A DNA stretch of 64,000 nucleotides from BS750m-G69 sp964441235 (GTDB lineage: Bacteria; Fidelibacterota; UBA2242). A program made the translations under genes and the position numbers. Location of the stretch: the NCBI GenBank assembly GCA_964441235.1, contig CAYTUQ010000001.1:62001-126000 (forward strand), given 5' to 3'. Under the pieces are notes generated by a model. That model had not been told where the DNA came from. It searched no databases and was given only the letters and a program-made list of their open reading frames with translations. Of this stretch, positions 42,946-51,721 are shown piece after piece. How positions within the stretch are numbered: position 1 is the stretch's first letter; each line of letters begins with the position of its first letter.

Positions 42946-43419
42946 TTACCAACCACCATGGTCACCTCTAAATCCTTGCCCACCTCTTCTATGCCCTCTC
43001 CCAACTGAAAACCACTGGTTCAAGTGAACTATATTCCTTGACTTGCAATCTGGACATGTTTGAGGGATAGAATTGGGATTATCAAACCGCGAAACTTCTC
43101 CACAATCGAGGCATCTTATCAAATCACTGATAAACGAGAAACTACCACCTTCAATTATCAGCTCCTTAACAGCTACAATCGACTCTGCCAATTTGCCACG
43201 AGCTTTCTCAATTAAGCGGGTAAAGGTAGGTCGTGATATGCACATTATCTCTGCCGCTTTCTGATGATCTAGTCCCTCGTAATCAGCAAGACGAATTGCT
43301 TCATATTCGTCAATAGAAAGTATTATACTTTCTAAAAATCTCACAGGTACACCAATAGGTTTCATACCCTGGATTTTTGGTGGCTCTTGAACAGTTCTTT
43401 TTTTAATTGGTCTTGACAT
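42946..43419 (-). CDS. DUF134 transcriptional regulator
   Basis: The 157-residue protein has a sigma-factor-like helix-turn-helix (DEYEAIRLADYEGLDHQKAA and CISRPTFTRLIEKARGKLA) and a C-terminal zinc ribbon with CLDCGEVSRF and CPDCKSRN. It is the first gene of the operon DUF134, zinc ribbon, DUF5320-like, NifX, ferredoxin. A clean AGGAGAC precedes the ATG. Its promoter, with palindromic operator sites, lies directly upstream, suggesting self-repression. A truncated copy with the same upstream region is at 25822..26072. Confidence 0.88.
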   Translation of the reverse strand: MSRPIKKRTVQEPPKIQGMKPIGVPVRFLESIILSIDEYEAIRLADYEGLDHQKAAEIMCISRPTFTRLIEKARGKLAESIVAVKELIIEGGSFSFISDLIRCLDCGEVSRFDNPNSIPQTCPDCKSRNIVHLNQWFSVGRGHRRGGQGFRGDHGGW

Positions 43420-43440
43420 AGTCTCCTTTTTAATGAACCA

Positions 43441-43481
43441 ATGCTCATAAATAATATAATGAGCATATGTTCATTTGTCAA
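43441..43481 (-). promoter_or_regulatory. DUF134 promoter with overlapping palindromic operator
   Basis: On the minus strand, TTGACA at 43481..43476 is followed by 17 bases and TATATT at 43458..43453, a near-perfect sigma-70 promoter. The palindrome ATGCTCAT(n10)ATGAGCAT at 43441..43466 covers the -10 box, and a third related site ATGTTCAT lies at 43467..43474 in the spacer. Binding would block RNA polymerase. DUF134 is the natural ligand of the site, though not proven. Confidence 0.75.
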
Positions 43482-43579
43482 GCTTTTTCTTATACCACAA
43501 ATAAATTAACCACTATTTATAGTTTCTTGTGTTTTTGTCTATTCTATATTTTCACTTTATTCACTATATTTACAATGAT

Positions 43580-43948
43580 ATGAAAGAAGGACGAGAAATT
43601 ATACTTGTTGGCGATAGAGTGCTTATTGAGCCGGATACAGAGAAAAACAAAACTCCGGCAGGGCTATATTTGCCGCCAGGTGTGAAAGAAAAAGAAAAGG
43701 TTCAGGGTGGATATGTGATTAAGATAGGACCTGGTTTCCCACTACCAAGCACATCAGATCTGGACAATGAACCCTGGACACAGGATAGAGAAGAACCACA
43801 TTATCTCCCTCTCCAAGCTAAAGAAGGCGATTATGCAATCTTTATGAGAAAATCAGCTGTCGAAATAGAATTGGAGGGGAAAAAATATTTAATTGTCCCA
43901 CATTCATACATTCTCGTCCTCATCCGAGAAGACTTTCTGGAAGATTAA
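43580..43948 (+). CDS. GroES-like co-chaperonin variant
   Basis: This is the only clear plus-strand gene. ATG at 43580 is taken as the start. The 122 residues have the GroES pattern: EIILVGDRVLIEPDTE, the mobile loop NKTPAGLYLPPGVKEKEKV, GGYVIKIGPG and an end with SYILVLIRED. An insert of about 30 residues (PLPSTSDLDNEPWTQDREEP) is not in ordinary GroES. It may partner a specialised chaperonin. The gene faces away from DUF134, with 160 bases between the two starts. Confidence 0.85.
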   Translation: MKEGREIILVGDRVLIEPDTEKNKTPAGLYLPPGVKEKEKVQGGYVIKIGPGFPLPSTSDLDNEPWTQDREEPHYLPLQAKEGDYAIFMRKSAVEIELEGKKYLIVPHSYILVLIREDFLED

Positions 43949-44060
43949 CTCTCCTATATGAATTCCAATATATAAAATGTACCAACATATTCAGGTACAA
44001 ATAAGCAATATATTTACTATTTAATTGAGACCTATCTACGGAGCTTTCTAGAAAATTAAC

Positions 44061-44936
44061 CTAATCAATCCAATCAATATCAACGCTTCCAAGACCTATT
44101 TCAACCGCCAAATATATCTTTCGCTCTGCTTCTTTCCAGTTTTCGCTGCGATAAATATCTTTATCTATTTCATCAAAATCATCAAGGTTTAAAGAGGATA
44201 GGAAAGACCTCTCAGCTTCGATTTCTACTCCAACATTCTTTGGAACAGAAATTTCTACAGAACCAAGCCCAACAGTTACTTTACCTTTAATGTTTTGTTG
44301 CAAATCTCCATCAAATCTTAAATTTACTGATCCAAGCCCACATTCGACATCTAAACGCGCTATATTAGCATATCCTAACCCATTCGCTTCAACACTACCC
44401 AGTCCTGATTCAATTGAAAGACTTCTTATTTCTTCCTCGTTTTCTTTCCCAAATTCTATAGTAACATCGCTCATACCGCATTCCAAGCTTAAATCATTTG
44501 CTCTCAGGTCAGTAAAATCCAGGTTTCCCTTTCCTAAACCCAGGTCTATGTCAAAAGCAGTAGGGAGTATTCTATTAAACTTGAGCTTCCAGTGGTTCTT
44601 CTCTACATCACCGGAATATCCTTTGTCTTTTTTCCCAAGACCAAAGAATGATCCCTTCTCAAACTTTTCAGTGTACAAGTGCAGCTTTCCAACGCCCCCT
44701 AGTTTCTTGTATTCAATAATTGGCTTGTATCTCTTTCTTAAATAGGACATCTCGGATTCGAGTATATAATCATTGCTATTACTGCTCATTAAATCCAAAC
44801 GACCAAAACCGAATTCTATATTAACGTTGAGCTCCTTTTCCCCTTTATAAGAAATATTATGTTGCTCAACTGTAAGGTCTTCTGCATACAGCCTCGCGAA
44901 CAAAATAACTGCAACCAATAATGCCTTCACTCTCAT
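44061..44936 (-). CDS. Secreted toast-rack (DUF4097/DUF2154-like) protein
   Basis: The start taken is ATG at 44936, with AGGGTAGGA before it; the frame opens further upstream at 44972. A signal peptide (ALLVAVILFARLYAED) is followed by a beta-rich domain with repeating patterns LDLGLGKGNLDFTDL, ECGMSDVTIEF, ESGLGSVEANG and GLGSVEISVPKN. The repeated GLGSVEI and GLGKGNLDF turns fit a right-handed beta or toast-rack solenoid. It is exported to the periplasm or the surface. It lies in the same run as the sigma/anti-sigma pair. Confidence 0.72.
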   Translation of the reverse strand: MRVKALLVAVILFARLYAEDLTVEQHNISYKGEKELNVNIEFGFGRLDLMSSNSNDYILESEMSYLRKRYKPIIEYKKLGGVGKLHLYTEKFEKGSFFGLGKKDKGYSGDVEKNHWKLKFNRILPTAFDIDLGLGKGNLDFTDLRANDLSLECGMSDVTIEFGKENEEEIRSLSIESGLGSVEANGLGYANIARLDVECGLGSVNLRFDGDLQQNIKGKVTVGLGSVEISVPKNVGVEIEAERSFLSSLNLDDFDEIDKDIYRSENWKEAERKIYLAVEIGLGSVDIDWID

Positions 44937-44998
44937 TCCTACCCTCTTGTATTTGTCATCTTCATTAATCATTAGTCTGGCTAATTTATTTACGTATT

Positions 44999-46357
44999 TT
45001 AATCTTTTCCAAATATTCTTAGAATTTTAATATTTCCATTGCTTGTTCTGAGTTTAATTAGGTCTCCGCCACCATTTATTTTTCCCAAGCCAGTTATGAA
45101 TGTTTTCGAACCTTTTTCAGTTCTCTCTATTTTAAGCGGGAAATCTGACCTTATTTCTTTGTCTTCCCATCTATCAGTTATTTTAATTTTTGCATCCACA
45201 TCCGCTTTCATATTGTCGGGGATACAAACTAAAATATCGCCACCTGAACTACTGATTTCTACAGAATTATCTTTAATCCCCTTCTTAAGAACCTTTTTTG
45301 CCTCTACATCTCCACCTGAAGTATGAGCATAAATTGCTCCAACTGCACTCGAAATAATAATATCTCCACCAGATGTGCTGGCGTCAACATCATCCAGTGC
45401 TTCCCCTATCTCTATATCGCCACCAGAAGTCTGTAATTTGCAAACTCCGGCAACCTCTTTGACATATACATCACCACCAGAAGTACTTGCATCTAAATAT
45501 CTGCTGGCTTTATTGATTTTGATGTCTCCCCCAGATGTATGCAATATAATATTGCCCTGAACATCACCGACAATAATATCCCCACCAGAGGTATATAGAG
45601 ATACCTTTGCTTTCATATCATCAACGCCAATATCGCCACCGGAAGTTGTTGCTGTTAATTCTTCACCTGTAACATTTGAAATGTCTATGTCTCCTCCTGA
45701 CGTTCTCACCTCGCCATTGCCATTAACGTCTTGTACATTTATATCTCCTCCAGATGTGTTTGTGTACAAATTACCTTCTATATGACGAACATTAATATCA
45801 CCGCCTGAAGTAGTGAGGCTCACGTCTCCTGTGCATTTTGTTGCAGAAACATCACCACCGGAAGTCTTTATAACAACTTCTCCTTTAATATCAACTACAT
45901 CTATGTCGCCGCCACTTGTTCTCAGTTCAACATTACCCGAAATAGATTGAACGTCTAAATCGCTTCCTGAAGATCCTATTTTTACATCAAACTCAAGCGG
46001 TGTCTTCACGATGAATCTACTATCATATCTTCTCGATTTATCCCTGCTCTCAACAATGATTGTGTTCCCCTTCTGGACAAACTTTGCTTTTTCGCTCTGA
46101 AGTATCTTTTCGGCACTCGACTCTGAGTATGCATTAATTCTATATTTTTCTGTAATGGTAACACTGTTTCTGGCTTCACCGATGACGGATACATCTCCTG
46201 TGATATCTTTCATGACTAGATTTCCACCATCCTTAACTTCGATAATTTTTTCAATTGTGCCACTATATCGCAAACCATCAAAGTGAATCTTTTCTCCTGA
46301 AGCACACGCTAAAATGATAGGAAAGATTATCATTAGTATTATCATAATCTTTTTCAT
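44999..46357 (-). CDS. TSGGD-repeat lipoprotein (toast-rack/adhesin-like solenoid)
   Basis: The 452-residue protein has a lipoprotein signal (IILAC at about residue 15) and, from about 118, a dozen repeats of roughly 19 residues built on the pattern GDV-x-L-x-TSGGDI-x-V. Each turn of the motif TSGGDI would make a rung of a beta-solenoid. This is a very regular form of the DUF4097 fold. It is anchored in the membrane by the N-terminal cysteine and projects outside. The ribosome site is GGAG. The next gene in the run is the anti-sigma protein three bases upstream. Confidence 0.82.
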   Translation of the reverse strand: MKKIMIILMIIFPIILACASGEKIHFDGLRYSGTIEKIIEVKDGGNLVMKDITGDVSVIGEARNSVTITEKYRINAYSESSAEKILQSEKAKFVQKGNTIIVESRDKSRRYDSRFIVKTPLEFDVKIGSSGSDLDVQSISGNVELRTSGGDIDVVDIKGEVVIKTSGGDVSATKCTGDVSLTTSGGDINVRHIEGNLYTNTSGGDINVQDVNGNGEVRTSGGDIDISNVTGEELTATTSGGDIGVDDMKAKVSLYTSGGDIIVGDVQGNIILHTSGGDIKINKASRYLDASTSGGDVYVKEVAGVCKLQTSGGDIEIGEALDDVDASTSGGDIIISSAVGAIYAHTSGGDVEAKKVLKKGIKDNSVEISSSGGDILVCIPDNMKADVDAKIKITDRWEDKEIRSDFPLKIERTEKGSKTFITGLGKINGGGDLIKLRTSNGNIKILRIFGKD

Positions 46358-46359
46358 TT

Positions 46360-47400
46360 TTATTCTCCTTCTTCGCTGTTTTCTAAAAATTTAGTTCTTA
46401 ACTCTTCTAAGATTTCTCTGGCTAAAGATCGGACTGTCTCATCTTTATCATTGGCTGAAACCAGCGCAATCACAGGAATAATTTCTTCATTATTAACTTT
46501 AGAAAGATAATCGATTGCCAATTTCCTAACCCTTGCGCTTTTGTCATGCAATGCAACCGATTTGAGCGCATCCACGATCTGCTCTGAACACTCCTTTTTA
46601 TAAAGAGATCGAATAGCGTGAAGTCGGACGTCAAAATTTTCATCCTGCAGCAAAACAGCTATAATCGTAGATTCTATTTCCCTGTTTTGTACTGATTTAG
46701 AAAGCAACTTTACTGCCCTTAACCGGCGATCTGAGTCCTTGTCGTGAAGTGCAGAATACATCAACATATTTTGAATTGTTGGATTATCCAAACCACCTTT
46801 TAGTTCTATGTCCTTTTCTACTTTCACATTTACCGAGACAATCCCATCTTCGTTTTCAACATCCTTTTCCTGAAAAAGGTCCGAGATCTCCACATCGCCG
46901 GACCTAAGCATGTAATCAGCAAGCGCATTTCTAAGGCTATTTTCTTCTATTTTAGTCATTCTCGGTCTATGGCTAATAAAGCTGGCAAGCATATCCGGAT
47001 CGTTTAAGAGACCTGAACTAAGCCACATTTTCCCAATAAAAATGCCAATAACAAACGTCAACCCAATTGCTATAAGTTGATATTTAGGATGGGGGAAAAT
47101 TTCTGTTAATGAATCTAACATCTTCTCTATCTTATCCTTAATTTTTGACAGAATAGTATCTTTAGAAACAGAACCAATCTGGTTCAGAACCCTCAGGTTT
47201 GCTTTTTTTATAAGCTCTTTTGTAGGAACTACCACTGGATCTTTTAAAATAGCAACTTTCATTTCCTTCAGTTTATTCAATTCATGTTGACAATAAGGAC
47301 ACTTATTAAGATGATTTTGAAAAATTCCTCTCTCTATAGACGAAAGCTCATCGTAGAAATATAGCATCAACATTTCGCCAAATATTTTATCATGTTTCAT
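46360..47400 (-). CDS. Anti-sigma factor with periplasmic HEAT repeats
   Basis: The 346 residues combine three parts. The first 45 form a zinc-binding zf-HC2 anti-sigma domain (HLNKCPYCQHEL). One membrane span lies near residue 110 (LIAIGLTFVIGIFIGKM). The remainder contains four HEAT-like repeats (SDRRLRAVKLLSK, FDVRLHAIRSLYK, ARVRKLAIDYLSK, ETVRSLAREILEE). The topology puts HEAT outside. It lies 15 bases after the sigma-factor gene. Binding of a ligand by the HEAT part may free the sigma factor. Confidence 0.85.
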   Translation of the reverse strand: MKHDKIFGEMLMLYFYDELSSIERGIFQNHLNKCPYCQHELNKLKEMKVAILKDPVVVPTKELIKKANLRVLNQIGSVSKDTILSKIKDKIEKMLDSLTEIFPHPKYQLIAIGLTFVIGIFIGKMWLSSGLLNDPDMLASFISHRPRMTKIEENSLRNALADYMLRSGDVEISDLFQEKDVENEDGIVSVNVKVEKDIELKGGLDNPTIQNMLMYSALHDKDSDRRLRAVKLLSKSVQNREIESTIIAVLLQDENFDVRLHAIRSLYKKECSEQIVDALKSVALHDKSARVRKLAIDYLSKVNNEEIIPVIALVSANDKDETVRSLAREILEELRTKFLENSEEGE

Positions 47401-47415
47401 AATTAGTCTCCATTG

Positions 47416-47970
47416 CTATGCTGCTACTAATAATGTTTGCAGCTTCCGCGTTGCCCTGAATAGATACCTTTTGACAGTACCTTCCGTACAATCAAGAAGG
47501 GCAGCGATATCTTTTATCTTCTTTCCTTCATAATGTTTAAGAACAAATACTACCCGTTGCTGTGGAGAAAGCTTTTTCAATGCTCTGTCTATCTCCTCGC
47601 GCATTGATGATCTATACGTTTCTCTATCTGCACTATCAGTCTCATCTGCTGGAATTGTTTCCCAAAGATAATTACTTTCACCAGGATCAACCGTTGTAAT
47701 TCGCTTTCGTTTGCGGTAAAAGCTAAAAACTTGATTAGACAGAATTTTATAGATCCAGGTAAAAAACTCACTTTCAAAGCGAAATGAGCCTATATTCCGA
47801 TAGATTTTAACGAAAGTATCCTGGTAGAGGTCCTCGGCATCCTGGTAATTCTTAGTAAAGTGGAAAGCCGTGCTCATCACCCTCTCGCCGTATTTATTCA
47901 TGATTTGCTGGAAGGCCATTTTATTTCCACCCTGTACTTGCTTTATTAATTCAATTTCACCTTTTTCCAT
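47416..47970 (-). CDS. ECF-type RNA polymerase sigma factor
   Basis: The 184 residues from ATG 47970 (a TTG at 47979 is also in frame) contain region 2 (DAEDLYQDTFVKIYRNIGSF, then FFTWIYKILSNQVFSFYRK) and region 4 (LKKLSPQQRVVFVLKHYEGK, IAALLDCTEGTVKRYLFRA). It directs RNA polymerase to a small regulon and is normally held by the anti-sigma factor encoded next door. An ECF-type promoter lies directly upstream (47991..48018), which suggests self-activation. Confidence 0.92.
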   Translation of the reverse strand: MEKGEIELIKQVQGGNKMAFQQIMNKYGERVMSTAFHFTKNYQDAEDLYQDTFVKIYRNIGSFRFESEFFTWIYKILSNQVFSFYRKRKRITTVDPGESNYLWETIPADETDSADRETYRSSMREEIDRALKKLSPQQRVVFVLKHYEGKKIKDIAALLDCTEGTVKRYLFRATRKLQTLLVAA

Positions 47971-47990
47971 AAAATCCAAATCCTATTTCT

Positions 47991-48018
47991 TTAGACAATG
48001 AGCTTTCTATAAAAGTTG
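47991..48018 (-). promoter_or_regulatory. Putative ECF sigma promoter of the sigma-factor gene
   Basis: On the minus strand CAACTT, 17 bases, TCTAA, close to the RpoE-type consensus GAACTT(16-17)TCTGA. The start of the sigma gene lies about 20 bases on. A perfect 12-base palindrome, GATGTTAACATC at 48043..48054, lies upstream. Match to the consensus is by eye. Confidence 0.55.
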
Positions 48019-48170
48019 TCATGAATCACATTACTTAAATCCGATGTTAACATCTATCACATGATATTTTCCAATTATTTGATTTGTATTTTTTCTACTG
48101 TACATTCAGAGAATCTACTATGTAAAAATAATCTCTAAAATTTATGATGATTATATAAACAGAGAACCTT

Positions 48171-49931
48171 TTACTTTATGACAAAAAATTTGCCATATTT
48201 ATCCTCTTTCCCTGTTCTGAGGTATACTAAATAGATACCCGTGGGGACTTTCCTGCCAAATTTGTCCATAAGGTTCCAATTCACTGGTTCTCTCATTGCT
48301 TCTAAACAGGATTGAATAGATTTACTCCAGACTGATCTACCTATTAAGTCAAACACCTGCAATTTTACCGGCTTATTTTCATTTAATGCACTTAAAGAAA
48401 GATTGAAAGAAAAATTAGCGCTTTCCTTTGAAGGATTTGGATAAACTGTAACCTTTTCCCTCTTAACTAACTTTTCATTTTCAACTATTGTCTTTAAAAC
48501 ATCTGGTATTCCCCAGCCATAAAGACTATCAGGTTCATTTGACTTAGAAGAGTAATTTTTTAGTTCATTCATAACTTCAGATGGTCCCCAATTTGGATGT
48601 CTTTCAAGTATTAATGCCGCAGCCCCGGCAATCAAAGGAGTTGAAAATGAGGTTCCTCCCCCAGTTCCATATCCATCTATAGAATAATCTCTCGCAACAT
48701 AATCACGAACTCCCATTGCACATAGATCGGGCTTTATTCGTCCATCAAAAGTAGGCCCATGAGAACTGAAGCTGGCTATAATTCCATCTTCATTAACGGC
48801 ACCAACCGTTAGTGCACCGTAAGCGTCTCCTGGAGTATACAATCCGCCATCTGTAAACTGCGATCGAAAATTCCCAGCCGCCGTTACGAAAAGAATTCCC
48901 CTTTCAAAAGCCCAGTTTGCCGCTTTTGTTGTAACCGCAGAATCTCCATTAAGCACGTTAAAGTCATAACAAAAACCGTCATCAAAATCACGATATGCAA
49001 GAGAGGTCGAAATAATGTCCGTCCCTAACGAATCTGCCCACTCTATTGCTGCTACGTAATCATCTTCCTCTATCCGCGTTTCTGAACGTATCCTTTCGGT
49101 CTTTGCTAATAAAAATTCAGCCCCGTAAGCTGCTCCTATTAGTGTATCGGGAACGAACCCACCAACTAAACTCCATACAGTAGTTCCATGTGAACTCTGG
49201 CCATATTGTAAGTCTTCATCGTTCTCGTTTTGTACATTGCCGTCATTAAAAATAAAATCATGCTCCGCTATTAATCTGTTCTCATCAATTATTTTTTTAA
49301 ACGCTTTGTGATCTTTTCTAAAACCGGTATCAATTAAAGTAATTCTCACTCCTTTCCCGGTCAACCCCAGATCCTGCACAGCCGGGATATTAATCATCTC
49401 TAACTGTTTATATGACATGCCATAAAAATCCTGTCCTTCACTAGCTTTCTGCAAATAGTTTCTCGACAGTTCAAAAGTATCTATGCGCTCTCTTTTAACA
49501 AAAGTATGTAGCGGTTCAATCCTATCGACAAATTCGTTTTTTTCTAATTCTAAATAATCCTTTTTGGAGATTACAGCACTGAATGCTCTTAAAATTCTGG
49601 AATAATGTCTTATCTCTAAAACATTTTCCTTAATAGTTTTAATAATTTCTTTACAGGGATAATAGTCACTTTGGTCTTTTCCATTTATCCATCCAATTTT
49701 ATTCAATCTTTTTAATGTGCGCTCTGGGTATTCAATTGGCTTTAGAAATTTCCCCTGAAGTTCCTCCTTTAGATATATCCAAACCTTTAATGTATCATTT
49801 GGGATTTTAGAAAAATTGCTCCCTTCTATGTTAAAAGCAAAAATTGTTAGAAATATTGTCACAACAACAAAAGTTGCTTCCGACGCACTAAACAAATCTC
49901 TTTCTAGACCTTTGCTCATAGATAAAACCAC
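48171..49931 (-). CDS. Secreted subtilisin-like protease with type IX-like sorting tail
   Basis: The 586 residues have a hydrophobic N-terminal segment (FVVVTIFLTIFAFNIEG), a prodomain, and an S8 catalytic domain: aspartate in GVRITLIDTGFRKDH, histidine in SSHGTTVWSLVGG, serine in GGGTSFSTPLIAGAAA. The tail VYPNPSKESANFSFNLSL and PTGIYLVYLRTGKEDKYGKF is the FlgD-like sorting domain found on T9SS clients of the FCB group. So the protein is exported and cleaved or attached at the surface. Start may be the second ATG at 49919. Confidence 0.9.
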   Translation of the reverse strand: MVLSMSKGLERDLFSASEATFVVVTIFLTIFAFNIEGSNFSKIPNDTLKVWIYLKEELQGKFLKPIEYPERTLKRLNKIGWINGKDQSDYYPCKEIIKTIKENVLEIRHYSRILRAFSAVISKKDYLELEKNEFVDRIEPLHTFVKRERIDTFELSRNYLQKASEGQDFYGMSYKQLEMINIPAVQDLGLTGKGVRITLIDTGFRKDHKAFKKIIDENRLIAEHDFIFNDGNVQNENDEDLQYGQSSHGTTVWSLVGGFVPDTLIGAAYGAEFLLAKTERIRSETRIEEDDYVAAIEWADSLGTDIISTSLAYRDFDDGFCYDFNVLNGDSAVTTKAANWAFERGILFVTAAGNFRSQFTDGGLYTPGDAYGALTVGAVNEDGIIASFSSHGPTFDGRIKPDLCAMGVRDYVARDYSIDGYGTGGGTSFSTPLIAGAAALILERHPNWGPSEVMNELKNYSSKSNEPDSLYGWGIPDVLKTIVENEKLVKREKVTVYPNPSKESANFSFNLSLSALNENKPVKLQVFDLIGRSVWSKSIQSCLEAMREPVNWNLMDKFGRKVPTGIYLVYLRTGKEDKYGKFFVIK

Positions 49932-50277
49932 ACGCTTCTTAGAAATTTAAACTCATACTGCAATAACTGTTTTGCTGATAACAAATTTATAAGTAAAATT
50001 TTCTATACCTAACAATTATTAACGCAAGAGCTCTGTTTTAGGTATGAAAAAATTCCACATTAATTTATTTCCATACAGAATAATTGTAGATTTCATTTGT
50101 TTATCAAAAATAGTCCTAAGGCACGTCATTAATCTTCTGCAGGATAAACCAACAAGAAGATTGGTGTTTTATATTTATTATTTTGGGACTAAAAAAGATT
50201 TTATCTTTCAGGACAGTTTTACAAAAACCATTAACTTTAGTATACCAACGAACTGCCTGGTTCGTTTACTACTATCA
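49932..50277. other. Gene-free stretch between protease and PNP-like gene
   Basis: No coding potential with a good start was seen on either strand; a plus-strand frame from 50044 only mirrors the PNP-like gene. Near 50148..50170 a weak ACCAA/TTGGT stem could be a terminator for the PNP-like gene, but the stem has only five pairs. The promoter of the protease should lie near 49940..50000, with no clear boxes by eye. Confidence 0.5.
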
Positions 50278-50976
50278 TTACGAAGTGAAAATATCTCTAA
50301 TAAAATCACCGATATTTATATCCAAATCTTCCCTGAAAAATACCACCCCTGCCGATTTACAGCCTGCGTGCTTAGCAGTTATTGCCCCTGCATAAATGTC
50401 TTTCGAAATTGCCGTTATATTGCCCTTATCTACAACTTCTTCTTCCAGCTTTGTTCTTTGCTCAACTTTAAGAGGAACTAAAAGAAGACCTTTGTTAAGA
50501 CAAGCCTCTGTTTTTAATGACGCCCTCTTAATACGCTGAACCAATTCCGAATCATAGAGATTTAACATATCAGGAAATCTCACACCAAAAGAGCCATCGT
50601 TTTCACCTATTAAAGGGTTGTCGCCGGACAGATTGACATGGTCCAAAATTATGCTTCCGTCAAACTTAAAAGATTCTCCAATAGGCTTTCCATGTCCAAT
50701 AAAGATGAATTTTTCGATTCCTAATTTTATAGATGTCCTTACTGCCTCTCTCCACAATTTAGTGTCGGTAATACTATTTAAGTAGAATAACAGAATACCG
50801 CAACTACCAAACTCGTACACCTTAAAATTTTGATCGTAAGGTGTATCAATTATATTTATACCATTTATTAAATCTATGTATCTAAAGGGATAATTTGCAA
50901 TTACAGCGGCATGTAGGTTAAATCCAACCCGTTTTTTGATGTTTCCTAATATCATATTATAGTTAATCTGCGACAA
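50278..50976 (-). CDS. Purine nucleoside phosphorylase-like protein
   Basis: The 232-residue protein resembles PNP of the trimeric family (PunA/MTAP) at FIGHGKPIGESFKFDGSIIL, LDHVNLSGDNPLIGE, FPDMLNLYDSELVQRIKRA and the final AGAITAKHAGCK. It is about 35 residues shorter than ordinary PNP. The N-terminal phosphate-binding loop (usually GSGLG) is not evident (INYNMILGN), so full phosphorolysis is uncertain. It follows divIVA by five bases and belongs to the YggT-DivIVA-PNP cluster. A cell-division or nucleoside-salvage link is possible. Confidence 0.62.
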   Translation of the reverse strand: MSQINYNMILGNIKKRVGFNLHAAVIANYPFRYIDLINGINIIDTPYDQNFKVYEFGSCGILLFYLNSITDTKLWREAVRTSIKLGIEKFIFIGHGKPIGESFKFDGSIILDHVNLSGDNPLIGENDGSFGVRFPDMLNLYDSELVQRIKRASLKTEACLNKGLLLVPLKVEQRTKLEEEVVDKGNITAISKDIYAGAITAKHAGCKSAGVVFFREDLDINIGDFIRDIFTS

Positions 50977-50981
50977 AACTA

Positions 50982-51431
50982 TTAAGCGTCTTGTATTAAA
51001 CTATCTGAATTGAACTCGTCTTTCTTAAACTTGTTCACATCCTCGTCAAGAATTTTTATAAGACCTGTCTGGCTATTAATAACCTGCCTCAAAGCATGGA
51101 TCAGTTTATCCCTACCGTACTTAAGTTCTATAATTGAGTCCTCAATCTTAGACTTTTCTTTACGTGCGGCACTTAATGCATCTGTAGCAACTTTCTCTGC
51201 ATCAAGAACAATCCTTGCAGCTTTTTCATTTGCCTCTTTCATAATTTCTTCAATACTCTTGTTTTTATTTTTTTCCCTTTCTCTTTCCAGCGGTTCCATC
51301 TCCTGCAGTCTTTCTTCTAATTTCTTGAATTCATCCGCAAGCATCTCAAGGAAGAAGCGTACTTCTACAGGGTCGTAACCCCTGAGGGTTTTATTAAATT
51401 TGTGCTCTAAAATGTCGCTTGATTTTATCAT
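50982..51431 (-). CDS. DivIVA-domain cell-pole protein
   Basis: The 149 residues start IKSSDILEHKFNKTLRGYDP and VEVRFFLEMLADEFKKLEE, the DivIVA lipid-binding motif, then a coiled coil (EEIMKEANEKAARIVLDAEK). It binds curved membrane and places division proteins. Length is shorter than in Gram-positive relatives. It overlaps yggT by four bases. Confidence 0.85.
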   Translation of the reverse strand: MIKSSDILEHKFNKTLRGYDPVEVRFFLEMLADEFKKLEERLQEMEPLEREREKNKNKSIEEIMKEANEKAARIVLDAEKVATDALSAARKEKSKIEDSIIELKYGRDKLIHALRQVINSQTGLIKILDEDVNKFKKDEFNSDSLIQDA

Positions 51432-51721
51432 ATCAACATCTGCCCCATACGATAAATAGCTCTGACAACAAAATTATCTAAAAAGTACAATACAACGATG
51501 GCAATTATTGGTGAAATATCAACGCCAATATGCGGGATTAAATTCCTAATTGGATTCAAAACAGGATTAACAAGGGAACTAATTACCTCTGTAATTCGAT
51601 AAGCATGAGCGCTTGGGAACCAAGATAGTACAGCCTCAAGGATAATTAAAATCACATACAAGTTGATAGCAAATGACAGAACCTTACCTATTGCAATTAA
51701 GAAGTAGCCGACTATGAACAT
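51428..51721 (-). CDS. YggT-family integral membrane protein
   Basis: A 97-residue protein with two hydrophobic spans: YFLIAIGKVLSFAINLYVIL and ISPIIAIVVLYFLDNFVV, and the family word LVNPVLNPIRNLIPHIGVD between them. YggT occurs beside yggS or divIVA in many bacteria and has been linked to division and osmotic tolerance. It heads the cluster with divIVA and the PNP-like gene. Confidence 0.86.
   Translation of the reverse strand: MFIVGYFLIAIGKVLSFAINLYVILIILEAVLSWFPSAHAYRITEVISSLVNPVLNPIRNLIPHIGVDISPIIAIVVLYFLDNFVVRAIYRMGQMLI

Noticed and set aside
45039..45560. Plus-strand frames with repeated SPPEV words
   Set aside because: They are the complement of the TSGGD repeats of the lipoprotein gene and have no separate support.
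44999..46357. CRISPR or tandem DNA repeat array in the TSGGD gene
   Set aside because: The units are similar in protein but not in DNA, with no constant spacer or repeat length; they encode structural repeats.
50044..50481. Plus-strand frame of 145 codons
   Set aside because: Its second half is the reverse of the PNP-like gene at 50278..50976 and the sequence has no family features; taken as a shadow.
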